64,000 bases of DNA from Ardenticatenales bacterium (GTDB lineage Bacteria; Chloroflexota; Anaerolineae; Promineifilales; Promineifilaceae): the NCBI GenBank assembly GCA_020634515.1, contig JACKBL010000001.1, positions 62,001-126,000 on the forward strand, read 5' to 3'. Below, piece by piece: positions 25,287 through 33,875 of the stretch. Below the pieces are notes generated by a model. The model did no database searches. It was not told where the DNA came from and was given only the letters and a program-made list of their open reading frames with translations. Both the position numbers and the translations under genes were made by a program. How positions within the stretch are numbered: position 1 is the stretch's first letter; every line of letters begins with the position of its first letter.

Positions 25287-25328
25287 AAACAACCCTGACG
25301 GGTGTTCAAGGACCTGTCAGGGTTGCTT
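25287..25328 (+). terminator. Hairpin after the anti-sigma gene
   Basis: CAACCCTGAC and GTCAGGGTTG form a perfect 10-bp stem with a 20-nt loop. The T-tract is weak, so termination is likely but not certain. Confidence 0.55.
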
Positions 25329-25336
25329 GTTCAGGG

Positions 25337-25431
25337 GCAACTGCTAAGCCAGATTGAACCAATTATCTCTGGTGGAAACGGCTATTGAGCGCGTGGAATT
25401 GGTCCAATCTCCAGAGAGTTTTAGTAGTTGC
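25337..25431. mobile_element. MITE-B copy (95 bp)
   Basis: The ends are GCAACTGCTAAGCCAGATTG and its near-complement TCCAGAGAGTTTTAGTAGTTGC. The flanks GTTCAGGG and GTTCTGGG agree at seven of eight positions, as expected for an aged target duplication. Confidence 0.7.
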
Positions 25432-25496
25432 GTTCTGGGTTAAATCGTCAGTCCACCACCAGCCGACATATTCCCCCTTGACCACTTGCCCTCACC

Positions 25497-26033
25497 ATGC
25501 ATGATCCCCATCAACCACCGAGCGCGCCGCCTGATTACGTTTATTGCCCGCGCTGCGCCGCGCCGCTGGAAACACGTCGGATGATGGACAAACCGCGCCG
25601 CGTTTGCCCCGCATGTGGGTTTGTCTATTTCACGGACCCGAAGGTGGGCGTGGGGGTGTTGGTGGTGCAGGGGGAGGAGGTTCTGTTGGTGCGTCGGTTG
25701 ATGAACCCGGAGCGGGGGAAGTGGAGTCTGCCGGCAGGATTTCTCGACCACGGCGAAGACCCCCAAGAAACAGCCGCGCGCGAAGTGTGGGAAGAAACCC
25801 ACTTGCGGGTCGCCATTGATGGCCTGGTGGACGTCTACTACAATCCCCCGGCAGGCGCGGGCGGCGCATCCGTCTTCATTCTCTACTACGGGCATGTCGT
25901 GGATGGCGAACTGCAAGCCGGCGACGACGCGGACGCCGCCGCCTTTTTCCACCTCAACGCCCTGCCCGAACTCGCTTTTCGCAGCACACAGGAAGCCATT
26001 GCTCGCTGGCAGACACGAGTCCCCCCACCCTGA
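25497..26033 (+). CDS. Nudix hydrolase with N-terminal zinc ribbon
   Basis: A 178-residue protein. CPRCAAPLE and CPACGFVYF form a zinc ribbon like that of NudC-type enzymes. The Nudix box is complete: GFLDHGEDPQETAAREVWEE, matching G-x5-E-x7-REVxEE. Family members hydrolyse nucleoside diphosphates linked to another group. Which substrate is used here cannot be said, because the NADH-specific downstream motif is not obvious. Confidence 0.9.
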   Translation: MHDPHQPPSAPPDYVYCPRCAAPLETRRMMDKPRRVCPACGFVYFTDPKVGVGVLVVQGEEVLLVRRLMNPERGKWSLPAGFLDHGEDPQETAAREVWEETHLRVAIDGLVDVYYNPPAGAGGASVFILYYGHVVDGELQAGDDADAAAFFHLNALPELAFRSTQEAIARWQTRVPPP

Positions 26034-26502
26034 TGTATAATGCCGCCCCTCTTGCGGCTCCATCGTGACGGCTCGCCCGCGTGTTTGCCCGCCACCCGCA
26101 AATTGATTCCCCTGTGACTAATCCGTACATTAGGGGTTTACACTAGAAACATAAGTAGCCGCCGGAAAACGACTTTGCGTATTCATTAGACGGCTACTGA
26201 TAGGTTGTCCGCCCGTTTCCGCTCATTTGATTGCGGACAGCCATGAAGGGTTCATTCAAGACGCACTTTGGACTATCCGGCAAGCAGGAACCCTTTCAGC
26301 GCATCCAGCAATTCCCATCTCAAATACGGATGCGCCCTACGCACTCGATTCGGGCTGCGCGTTATGTATGCCGGCATGAGGAGCGCGGGCCAACGGGTCA
26401 GGACAACCATCGGCGCGGTTCAGGCCGGCGGGACGCGGCTTGACTTGCACCTACCCAGGACTTAAAATGCGCCTAAAATCTGGTGCCGGGAGAGGAACAA
26501 TA
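26034..26502. repeat. Repeat-rich spacer before the PLP-dependent synthase
   Basis: A palindromic element of the GTAACC/CGGACAGC family occupies about 26155-26242 (GTAGCCGCCGGAAAAC ... TTGCGGACAGCC). A fragment with ATACGGATGCGCCCTA follows near 26324. The same phrase flanks the far side of the gene at 27697-27735. No credible gene was seen. Confidence 0.6.
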
Positions 26503-27696
26503 ATGGACATCTTTGATAAGTGTACAAATTCGGAGATTGTGACTGCCGTACATGAAGCTAAAGCGAATAATCTCTACCCCTATTTCTTGCCGTTGGACGG
26601 AACGGAAGGAACTGAGGTGACGGTGAATGGTCGCCGCATCATTATGATCGGATCCAACAATTATCTGGGTTTAACGACGCACCCGCGCGTGCGGGAAGCC
26701 GCGCGTAAGGCGATTGATGAGTTTGGCACAAGCTGCACCGGCTCCCGTTTTCTCAACGGCACGCTGCGCCTGCACATGGAACTGGAAGAACGCCTGGCGG
26801 CCTTCGTGGGGAAGGAGGCGGCGCTTGTCTTTAGCACGGGGATGCAGGCCAATCTGGGGGCGATTTCCTGCCTGTTGGGACCAAACGATTACGCCATTAT
26901 TGACAAGGCCAATCACGCCAGTATCGTCGATGGCTGCCGCCTGGGTGGCGGGCAGGTAAAGCGGTTCCGCCACAATGATATGCAGCACCTGGAAATGGTG
27001 TTGAGTCGGATTCCGTCCGATGCCGGCAAACTCATTATTGTGGATGGCGTCTACAGCATGGAAGGTGACATCGCCCCCCTGGACAAAATTGTTCCCATCT
27101 GCCGCCGCTATGGCGCGCGCCTCTACGTGGACGACGCCCACTCTCTGGGCGTCCTGGGAAAAGGCCGGGGCACAGCCGCCCACTTCGGCCTGGTGGACCA
27201 GGTGGACCTGATTATGGGCACCTTCAGCAAATCCTTCGCCTCCATTGGCGGCTTCGTAGCCGGCGATGCGGACATCATCTCCTTTATCAAGCACAACGCC
27301 CGCTCCCTGATCTTCAGCGCCAGTTTGCCGGCATCCAACGTCATGGCCGCCATGACCGCGCTGGACATCATGGAAAGCGAACCGGAACATGTAGAGCGGT
27401 TGTGGAAAAACGGGCACAAAATGCTGCACGGCCTGACGGAACTCGGCTTCGACACCGGACACACGCAAACACCCATCATCCCCATCATCATCGGCGAGAA
27501 CGATCCCACCTACCTCACCTGGAAACTACTCTACGAACGGGGCCTGTACACCAACCCCGTGCGCACGCCCGCGGTTCCTCCAGGTCGTTCCTTGCTGCGC
27601 ACCAGCTACATGGCAACCCACACGGAGCAGCAGCTTGACCGCGCTCTGGACATACTGGCAAGCACAGGCCGACAGCTTGGTCTTATCCCCAATTAG
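26503..27696 (+). CDS. Alpha-oxoamine synthase (AONS/KBL/serine palmitoyltransferase-like)
   Basis: The start is ATG 26503, after GAGAGGA; 397 residues. It is a PLP fold-type I enzyme joining an amino acid to an acyl-CoA with loss of CO2. Seen: SNNYLGLTTHPRV, the TGSRFLNGT loop, NHASIVDGCRL, VDDAHSLGVLG (Asp contacts PLP nitrogen) and the lysine in GTFSKSFASIGG that forms the internal aldimine. The set around GTFSKSFAS is seen in bacterial serine palmitoyltransferases as well as in 8-amino-7-oxononanoate synthases. No biotin or threonine-catabolism genes are nearby to decide, so the acyl and amino acid substrates remain open. Confidence 0.85.
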   Translation: MDIFDKCTNSEIVTAVHEAKANNLYPYFLPLDGTEGTEVTVNGRRIIMIGSNNYLGLTTHPRVREAARKAIDEFGTSCTGSRFLNGTLRLHMELEERLAAFVGKEAALVFSTGMQANLGAISCLLGPNDYAIIDKANHASIVDGCRLGGGQVKRFRHNDMQHLEMVLSRIPSDAGKLIIVDGVYSMEGDIAPLDKIVPICRRYGARLYVDDAHSLGVLGKGRGTAAHFGLVDQVDLIMGTFSKSFASIGGFVAGDADIISFIKHNARSLIFSASLPASNVMAAMTALDIMESEPEHVERLWKNGHKMLHGLTELGFDTGHTQTPIIPIIIGENDPTYLTWKLLYERGLYTNPVRTPAVPPGRSLLRTSYMATHTEQQLDRALDILASTGRQLGLIPN

Positions 27697-27791
27697 GGCG
27701 CATCCGTATTTGAGGTTGGAAATAACGGATGCGCTGGAACGGTCCTTGCTTGTCGGATGGTTCAAAGTTGATTCTGCACAAACCCTTAGGA

Positions 27792-27827
27792 CTGACGATG
27801 AAATGAAGTACGGAATTGCATCGTCAG
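27792..27827. repeat. 36-bp hairpin repeat (family D)
   Basis: CTGACGATG and CATCGTCAG pair around an 18-base loop that reads AAATGAAGTACGGAATTG. The same hairpin occurs at least eight more times in the window. Confidence 0.85.
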
Positions 27828-27876
27828 TTTGAACTTCGTTGTCTTCTTTAAATCCGCTCCTTAGAGGCGAGACGGC

Positions 27877-28362
27877 ATGACCGATTCTCTCGATCCCACC
27901 ATCTGGCGACGGCAGCCTAACTCCGACAACTGCTTTATCTGTGGTCGCGGTAATCCACGTGGCCTGTACATGACGTTCTACGACAACGGCCAGAACGAAG
28001 TACAGGCGTTGCACACGGTCCCGGAAATGTATCAGGGGTATCCGGGCATTGTGCATGGGGGCATTGTGGCGGCTATGCTGGATGAGGTGGTGGGGCGGGT
28101 GGCCATGATTGACGACCACCACCATTTTATGTTTTCCGTGAAACTGGCGGTCAAATATCGCCACCCCGTGCCCACGGAGACGCCCCTGCGCCTGGTGGGG
28201 CGGGTGGTGAAGCTGCGCGGACGATTGGGCAAGGCCGTGGGAGAAGTACGGCGGATGGACGGTCAGCTTCTGGCGGAAGCGGAAATGACGCTGGCGGATG
28301 TGCCGGTGGAAATCATTGCCGCGGCCAATGTGGAGGCGCTGGGCTGGCGGATTGATTCGTAG
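27877..28362 (+). CDS. PaaI-type hotdog thioesterase
   Basis: A 161-residue protein. The N-terminal NCFICGRGNPRGLYM motif and the hotdog core GIVHGGIVAAMLDEVVGRV are diagnostic of this thioesterase group; the Asp/Glu of LDEV would activate water. FMFSVKLAVKYRHPVP forms the following strand. It probably hydrolyses an acyl-CoA; the acyl group is unknown. It stands alone, flanked by repeats. Confidence 0.88.
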   Translation: MTDSLDPTIWRRQPNSDNCFICGRGNPRGLYMTFYDNGQNEVQALHTVPEMYQGYPGIVHGGIVAAMLDEVVGRVAMIDDHHHFMFSVKLAVKYRHPVPTETPLRLVGRVVKLRGRLGKAVGEVRRMDGQLLAEAEMTLADVPVEIIAAANVEALGWRIDS

Positions 28363-28434
28363 TCTGGGGTGAGTCAGTGGTCTCATTGCCACTTCATTCT
28401 GCTTTTGTTACACTGTTTCCACACAAGTCGGGCG

Positions 28435-28917
28435 ATGGATGCCGGCATTCACGCCCCCATCCCCACCCAACCAATTCATACCGAGGTCACTTTGCCCCCC
28501 AAACCACGGCGCTCTCTCGTCGCTCTCCTCCTGGTCCTCTTCTTGCTCACCGCCTGCCTGGGCGGGAGAAACAAGCCTGTCCTGGGCGACGCCACCCTGC
28601 TGGCCGGCGCGGCCACGCTCACTTGCAGCCAGGCGTGCGCCGACCAGGGGCAGTGCGGCGATTCTCCAGACCGCGGCCAGGTCGTCCTGCTGCATACCAG
28701 TTCCCCCGCCACGCAGAACCATGACCTGGCCGTCCCCGTGAGCACCGGCGTGGACATTATGCAGTCCGCGCCCCTGGCCGCCCTGCGCCTCTCGAATCTG
28801 GAGGAAGTGCAGGTGATGTTCTATTTTGTGAATATCCCGGACCGCCAGACCCAGGCGTGGGTCCCTGGCTGGTGCATCCAGGGCACGGCCGCGCCTGAAC
28901 CCACGCCCGCCCCATGA
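28435..28917 (+). CDS. Putative lipoprotein of unknown function
   Basis: I place the start at ATG 28435 (160 residues). After a basic stretch, LVALLLVLFLLTACLGG is a lipoprotein signal with Cys as the lipidation site. The mature part has a beta-rich SH3-like look (DRGQVVLLHTSS, VMFYFVNIPDRQTQAWVPGW) and three further Cys. The stop overlaps the xdhC start (ATGA), so the two are translationally coupled. No family was assigned. Confidence 0.75.
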   Translation: MDAGIHAPIPTQPIHTEVTLPPKPRRSLVALLLVLFLLTACLGGRNKPVLGDATLLAGAATLTCSQACADQGQCGDSPDRGQVVLLHTSSPATQNHDLAVPVSTGVDIMQSAPLAALRLSNLEEVQVMFYFVNIPDRQTQAWVPGWCIQGTAAPEPTPAP

Positions 28918-29741
28918 ATGACGCGCCTCCCCCCCTCCCCATTCTGAAATCGCTCATGGATGCGGTCGCCGCCGGCGAAGGAGTGGTGCTGGCCACGATT
29001 GTGCAGGAACAAGGCTCGGTGCCGCGACATGCCGGCAGCAAAATGCTCATTTACAGCGACGGACGCACACTGGGCAGCGTCGGCGGTGGCGAAATGGAAG
29101 CCCTGGTCATCGCCACGGCCCTGCCGCTGTTGGCCTCCGCGGAAACGCGCCTGATCACCTACAATCTGGTTGAACCGGGGCGCGGCGATCCGGGCGTGTG
29201 CGGCGGACAGGTGCGCATTTACCTGGAGCCTTACAACCCACCCGCCACCCTGCTCATCCTGGGCGCGGGGCACGTCGGTCGCGCCCTGGCGCACCTGGGG
29301 CATTGGCTCGGCTACCGCGTGGCCGTCTACGACGACCGCGCGGAACTGGTCACGGCGGCCAACATTCCCAACGCCCACGTTTATCTCAGCGGCGACATTG
29401 ACGAGGCGCTGGCGCGGTTTCCCATCACGCCCCACACCTACATTGCCGCCGTCACGCGCAACGTCCTCGTCGACCGCGTTATCCTGCCCCAACTGCTGCC
29501 CACGCCCGCGCCTTACATTGGCGTCATCGGCAGCCGCCGCCGATGGGCGGAAACGGTGCGACTGCTGCGTGAAGATGGTCTCGACGAAGATGGCCTGACC
29601 CGTTTTCACTCCCCCGTAGGGCTGGAATTGAACGCGGAAACGCCGGAGGAAATCGCCTTGAGCATCATGGCGGAGATTACGATGCTGCGCCGTGGCGGCG
29701 ACGGAAACCGCATGATGGTTGGTAAAACAACGCTCGCCTGA
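28914..29741 (+). CDS. xdhC: XdhC/CoxI family protein
   Basis: A 275-residue protein. The XdhC_CoxI domain has VVLATIVQEQGSVPRHAGSK and GSVGGGEMEA. A Rossmann segment follows with LILGAGHVGRALAHLG, then the XdhC_C part (YIGVIGSRRRWAE and SPVGLELNAETPEEIALSI). Family members load or sulfurate the molybdenum cofactor for xanthine dehydrogenase or CO dehydrogenase. No such enzyme is encoded in this window. It starts within the stop of the lipoprotein gene. Confidence 0.92.
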   Translation: MNDAPPPLPILKSLMDAVAAGEGVVLATIVQEQGSVPRHAGSKMLIYSDGRTLGSVGGGEMEALVIATALPLLASAETRLITYNLVEPGRGDPGVCGGQVRIYLEPYNPPATLLILGAGHVGRALAHLGHWLGYRVAVYDDRAELVTAANIPNAHVYLSGDIDEALARFPITPHTYIAAVTRNVLVDRVILPQLLPTPAPYIGVIGSRRRWAETVRLLREDGLDEDGLTRFHSPVGLELNAETPEEIALSIMAEITMLRRGGDGNRMMVGKTTLA

Positions 29742-29845
29742 TGCCTGATGGCATCCCACTCACATTAACACCGGCAACGGAGAGCGTACAGAACTCTGGT
29801 TGCGCTTTGCGCGCTTGTTTGGGGAGTCGAAGTCGGAGGTTTATT

Positions 29846-30709
29846 GTGCGCGTGCGATTTTGGGGGGTGCGGGGGTCGCTGCCGGCGCCCGGACCGGAGA
29901 CGGCGCGTTATGGCGGCAATACGTCTTGTGTGGATATTTTGACGTCGGACCAGCAGGTTATTATTCTGGATGCCGGCACGGGCATTCGCAAACTCGGGCT
30001 GGCACTGGCGCAAGAATATCCCCGTCGCCAGGTAGGAACGTTGCTGATCAGCCATACACATTGGGATCATATACAGGGTTTTCCCTTTTTTATGCCGGCA
30101 TTCACCCGGCACAATCGCTTCGTCGTCATCGGACAAAAGCGCGTCGGGCAAAAACTGGAAAATCTTCTCCGCGGGCAAGTTGTAGAGCCTTACCTCCCCT
30201 TCGAATACGCCGAGTTGAAAGCCGACCTTGTCATCAAAGAGGTTGATGACGGCGAACGTATGATCATCGGCGACGAAACACGACTGCGTGTGCGCGAACT
30301 GGGGCATCCGGGCGGCTGCCTCGGCTTCCGCATCGAAAACGGCGACGCCGCCATCGCCTATTGCACCGATACCACCCACCCCGAGGGCCGCATCAATCCG
30401 AACGTCCTCGACCTGGCCCGCGACGTAGACCTGCTTATTCACGACAGCCAGTTCACCCCCGAACAACGGCGCGCCTTCCCCAGTTGGGGGCACAGTAGTT
30501 GGCAAGAGGCCGTTCGCGCCGCCGCCGCCGCCCGCGTCAAATGCCTGGCCCTGTTCCATCACGATCCCAATGCCACGGACGATCACCTGGAATCCGTGCT
30601 GCGCGAAGCCCGCGCCCACTTTCCCCACACGATTCTGGCGCAAGAGGGTCTGGCACTTCATCTGCCCTTCCCCCCTGATACCGCAATCCCCAATGCCGTG
30701 CCTTCATGA
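29846..30709 (+). CDS. Metallo-beta-lactamase-fold hydrolase
   Basis: I choose GTG 29846 (287 residues) because CGGAGGT lies six bases upstream and VRVRFWGVRGSLPAPGP is the usual family start. The metal motif HTHWDH (ISHTHWDHIQGFPFF) and later HPGG, CTDTTH, HDSQF and LFHHDPNATDD fit the PhnP/RNase Z-like subgroup that acts on phosphodiesters or cyclic nucleotides. The precise substrate is unknown. An upstream ATG would add an unrelated N-terminus. Confidence 0.88.
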   Translation: MRVRFWGVRGSLPAPGPETARYGGNTSCVDILTSDQQVIILDAGTGIRKLGLALAQEYPRRQVGTLLISHTHWDHIQGFPFFMPAFTRHNRFVVIGQKRVGQKLENLLRGQVVEPYLPFEYAELKADLVIKEVDDGERMIIGDETRLRVRELGHPGGCLGFRIENGDAAIAYCTDTTHPEGRINPNVLDLARDVDLLIHDSQFTPEQRRAFPSWGHSSWQEAVRAAAAARVKCLALFHHDPNATDDHLESVLREARAHFPHTILAQEGLALHLPFPPDTAIPNAVPS

Positions 30710-31104
30710 GATGTCGCCCGCTCATCAGCCAACCTCATTTTGCCGGGACCATGTAGCGACGGTGCAGACGGAGCATCCCCTTGTTCGTGACCGACACATC
30801 GTCACGCGCCTGTCTCGCCCTCTTCCTGATGGCAAAAGCGTAAGACGGCGCGGACAAAAGCCCGCCAACCTGGCGCAAGGGGAATCCACGCCACCTTAGC
30901 CCGACGCCAATTTGCCACAAATTGAGAATTTCTCCACTTTCATTTGAAGAACAGTCCAGAATCGAATACAATGGTACTCCAGTAAGTGATGGCTCTTGTT
31001 CCAAAAAGGTTTCGGCATGCACGTCGCCGTATTGTATTGGCTAACCTGCTCGCCCGTTTCCAACTTTTCCCACATTCAAAACCATTACCGGGCAGCCTAT
31101 TGTC
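30710..31104. other. Spacer upstream of the response regulator
   Basis: Contains a segment (about 30750-30850: CGTGACCGACACATCGTCACGCGCC and neighbours) partly repeated near 31645. No gene or clear promoter was identified. Confidence 0.4.
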
Positions 31105-31608
31105 ATGAACGATGGAAATATTGTGCGGCTGTCAGAATCATTTCATGCAGAGGCAGTACAGCGCACCCAAACTCTGGCTTTTCGCCATACGAAACTAGGA
31201 AGTCCTTTGATAGAGTCTGTACTGATCGTAGATGATGAGCCTATGGCGCGGACACTTCTGCGCCTGATGCTGGTCCGCGCAGGCTACGATGTCTCGGAAG
31301 CCGAGGACGGCTACCAGGCATTAGTGAAAATGCGCCGCCAGCAACCCGACATTGTCATTCTGGACGTGATGATGCCTGGCATGGATGGTTTTACCGTCTG
31401 CGAGAACATGCGTGCCGACGAGCAGTTATCCCGGGTTCCCGTGATCATGCTTAGCGCCAAAACAGATGTGCAAAGCAAGCGGCGCGGGTTGGAAGTGGGG
31501 GCAGCCAAATACCTGACCAAACCGATTTCTCCCGACGACCTGACTCACCATGTGCGCGATGTGCTGCGGCACACGCGGAAAGATGACAGCGATTCTCCTT
31601 CTGAGTAG
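31105..31608 (+). CDS. CheY-like single-domain response regulator
   Basis: A 167-residue protein. About 35 N-terminal residues precede the receiver domain; a later start near the VLIVDDEPMA motif is possible. The acidic pocket is VDDE, the phospho-acceptor Asp is in IVILDVMMPGMDG, Ser/Thr in VIMLSAKTD and Lys in YLTKPIS. No output domain or adjacent kinase is present, so it must act by protein contact. Confidence 0.9.
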   Translation: MNDGNIVRLSESFHAEAVQRTQTLAFRHTKLGSPLIESVLIVDDEPMARTLLRLMLVRAGYDVSEAEDGYQALVKMRRQQPDIVILDVMMPGMDGFTVCENMRADEQLSRVPVIMLSAKTDVQSKRRGLEVGAAKYLTKPISPDDLTHHVRDVLRHTRKDDSDSPSE

Positions 31609-31998
31609 CATGGTAGGGGCGGGGCGTCGTCTCGATAGCGACCGGCACGTTGTCACTCGCCTGTTTCGGCCCCCTTGCGGTATCTTCTCCATAAAGTGGG
31701 GCAGCGTTGGTTGAGCCTGTCGAAACCAATGGCCTTCGACAAGCTCCGACTGTGGCTTCTCCGCAATGTCGAGAAGTAACCCCTTTCTGATGGTAAAAGG
31801 GGGAGACAGCGCGGAGAAGGGGGCGATTTGGCTCCCGTGCCATCCGCCCCTCGAATCATCCCGAATGGAGAATTGCGGGAAAGATGACAGGCTCGTTGAC
31901 GATAAAGACGAAAACGAGGACAATTAGCCCCTGTCCTTTTCGACTTCAAGTTTGTATCAATGCCGGCGCGCAAGCGCCTTGTTGGAGGTTCTTAGCTG
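31609..31998. repeat. Spacer with REP-like palindrome
   Basis: Around 31709-31750, GGTTGAGCCTGTCGAAACC and GGCCTTCGACAAGCTC form an inverted pair of a type also found near 33783, 39769 and 44800. No gene was seen. Confidence 0.6.
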
Positions 31999-32196
31999 AT
32001 GTTAGTAAAGCGTCTTATTCTGGCTGTGATTTCCATCGCATTTGGCACGCTGGTGACAATGGGCGTCACTTTTGCCATTGGCACCAACCCCGCCGAGTTT
32101 GGCTTTGTCTATTTCTTTTTCACGTCGCTGGCGCTGGCCTGCGCCCTGGGCATCTGGCTGGACAAGTTCATGCAGACGGGAATCCTGCCTAAATAA
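31999..32196 (+). CDS. Small two-helix membrane protein
   Basis: A 65-residue protein with two membrane helices (LILAVISIAFGTLVTMGVTF and FGFVYFFFTSLALACALGIW) separated by a short loop, and a basic N-terminus. TTGGAGG lies about 12 bases before the ATG. No family was recognised; a strong hairpin terminator follows, consistent with a real small gene. Confidence 0.65.
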   Translation: MLVKRLILAVISIAFGTLVTMGVTFAIGTNPAEFGFVYFFFTSLALACALGIWLDKFMQTGILPK

Positions 32197-32235
32197 TCAA
32201 TCGCCGAACCACGAAGAAGAGAATTGCAGTACAAG

Positions 32236-32272
32236 AAACTCCCGAAGTCGCGCTGGCTTCGGGAGTTTGTTT
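32236..32272 (+). terminator. Rho-independent terminator
   Basis: AAACTCCCGAAG and CTTCGGGAGTTT form a perfect 12-bp stem with a 9-base loop, followed by GTTT. It lies 40 bp after the small membrane-protein gene. Confidence 0.75.
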
Positions 32273-32368
32273 AATGACCGTTTGAGAATGACTTCCCCAT
32301 TTCAAATTGGTTCATTCTTGGAGAAGGAACCAATCTTGGGGGCAACCCAATTCTGGACACGCACTTTC

Positions 32369-32455
32369 ACTGAAAAAACCGGGTTTTTCGAGTGCCCGGC
32401 CAAAATTACCAGAGTGGTTCATGTGTAAAAACCCGGTTTTTGGCCTTTTTTCAGT
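32369..32455. repeat. Family E palindromic element (87 bp)
   Basis: It is bounded by ACTGAAAAAA and TTTTTTCAGT, with AACCGGGTTTTT and AAAAACCCGGTTT nested inside. A copy of identical length is at 57084-57170. Confidence 0.75.
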
Positions 32456-32489
32456 AGAGTCGATGTTGTTTTCTTACCGTTCCTGCAAA

Positions 32490-32525
32490 CTGACGATGCA
32501 ATTCCGTGCTTTATTTCATCGTCAG
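32490..32525. repeat. 36-bp hairpin repeat (family D)
   Basis: CTGACGATG ... CATCGTCAG with the common loop, preceded by TTCTTACCGTTCCTGCAAA as in the other copies. Confidence 0.85.
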
Positions 32526-32564
32526 CCCTTGGGGCGGAAACACCAGGAATTATGAAGGACGAGT

Positions 32565-32631
32565 GTGACTGCTAACGCTCTCTGGAGATTGGACCAAAGA
32601 GAAAATTGGTCTAATCTGGCTTAGCAGTTAC
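32565..32631. mobile_element. MITE-B copy (67 bp)
   Basis: The ends are GTGACTGCTAACGCTCTCTG and CTGGCTTAGCAGTTAC. The flanks GGACGAGT and GGACGAAT agree at seven of eight positions, a likely target duplication. Confidence 0.75.
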
Positions 32632-32825
32632 GGACGAATGACGATTTACGAATCACCTTTTGTCTTCTTTGCCTGACAACCGCCACTATCAGACCATTTC
32701 TGGCGCAGCGCGACGCTTCCTGACGATCAGGCTCTCGAATCCCTTCTTGATTCTGGCCGTTTCCGTGGCGCGAGCCGCCAACAAACGACAACGGACAACC
32801 CTTTACGACCCTTTGAGGATCTCAT

Positions 32826-33710
32826 ATGACTGGAAAAATCATTGACGGAACAAGTATTGCCGCGCGGGTGCGGGCGGAGGTAGGCGAGGCGGTTGCCGCC
32901 ATGAAGGCAGCGCACAATTATGAGCCGGGGCTGGCGACGGTGCTGGTGGGGGATAATACGGCGTCGGCGACGTATGTGCGGATGAAGCAGCGGGCGTGCG
33001 CGGAGGTGGGGATTCACTCGATTGGGGTGGAAATGCCGGCATCTGTCACCCAATCCGAACTCATCGACAAAGTAGCCGCCCTCAACGCCGACCCCGCCGT
33101 TAACGGCATTCTCGTGCAACTCCCCCTGCCCGACCACATCGACGAAGAAGCCGTCCTCAACACCGTTGACCTCACCAAAGACGTAGACGGCTTCCACCCC
33201 GTGAACATTGGCCGCCTGGCCATGAAAGGGCGCGATCCCCTGTTCATCCCCTGCACGCCCTACGGCTGCATGGTTCTTCTGGAAGAAGCAGGCGCCAAAC
33301 TAAACGGAGCCAACGCCGTCGTCGTCGGTCGCTCCAACATCGTCGGCCTGCCCATGGCCATGCTCCTGCAAAAAGCCAACGCCACCGTCTCCATCTGCCA
33401 CAGCCGCACCAAAGACCTGCGCGCCTACCTTAGCATGGCCGATGTGGTGATCGCCGCCGTTGGCCGCGCCAACATGATCACGGGCGACATGCTCAAGCCG
33501 GGCGCTGTGGTCATTGACGTGGGCATCAATCGCGTGGACGACCCCACCGCCAAACGGGGATACCGATTGGTAGGAGATGTGGATTTTGCCTCGGCGAAAG
33601 AAGTGGCGGGAGCCATCACCCCGGTGCCGGGCGGCGTGGGGCCGATGACGATTGCCATGCTGATGAAGAACACCCTGCACGCGGCGGAATTGGCGCTGCA
33701 AAACGGGTAG
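32826..33710 (+). CDS. folD: Bifunctional methylenetetrahydrofolate dehydrogenase/cyclohydrolase
   Basis: A 294-residue protein of normal length. The catalytic region SATYVRMKQRACAEVGI carries the Tyr and Lys of the active site. GILVQLPLPDHIDEE and the folate-binding PCTPYGC are intact, and the NADP-binding loop is VVVGRSNIVGLPMAMLL. The C-terminal PVPGGVGPMTIAMLM block is complete. GAGGAT precedes the ATG. It supplies 10-formyl-tetrahydrofolate for purine and formyl-Met synthesis. Confidence 0.97.
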   Translation: MTGKIIDGTSIAARVRAEVGEAVAAMKAAHNYEPGLATVLVGDNTASATYVRMKQRACAEVGIHSIGVEMPASVTQSELIDKVAALNADPAVNGILVQLPLPDHIDEEAVLNTVDLTKDVDGFHPVNIGRLAMKGRDPLFIPCTPYGCMVLLEEAGAKLNGANAVVVGRSNIVGLPMAMLLQKANATVSICHSRTKDLRAYLSMADVVIAAVGRANMITGDMLKPGAVVIDVGINRVDDPTAKRGYRLVGDVDFASAKEVAGAITPVPGGVGPMTIAMLMKNTLHAAELALQNG

Positions 33711-33875
33711 CGATCGTTGTGGAACGAAGTTCCTCCGTAGAACTTCGTTCCTTGTTTTCCCGGTAACTTCTCAATACTTCGGGTGAGCCGCAGCCTGAGC
33801 TTGTTGAAGGCCGTTGGTTTCGACAGGCTCAACCAACACTACCGCACTTTTTTGAGAAGATACTTTTCCCGCCTA

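Noticed and set aside
26231..26465. Small overlapping forward frames before the PLP enzyme
   Set aside because: They lie in repeat sequence, and the true start at 26503 has its own ribosome site.
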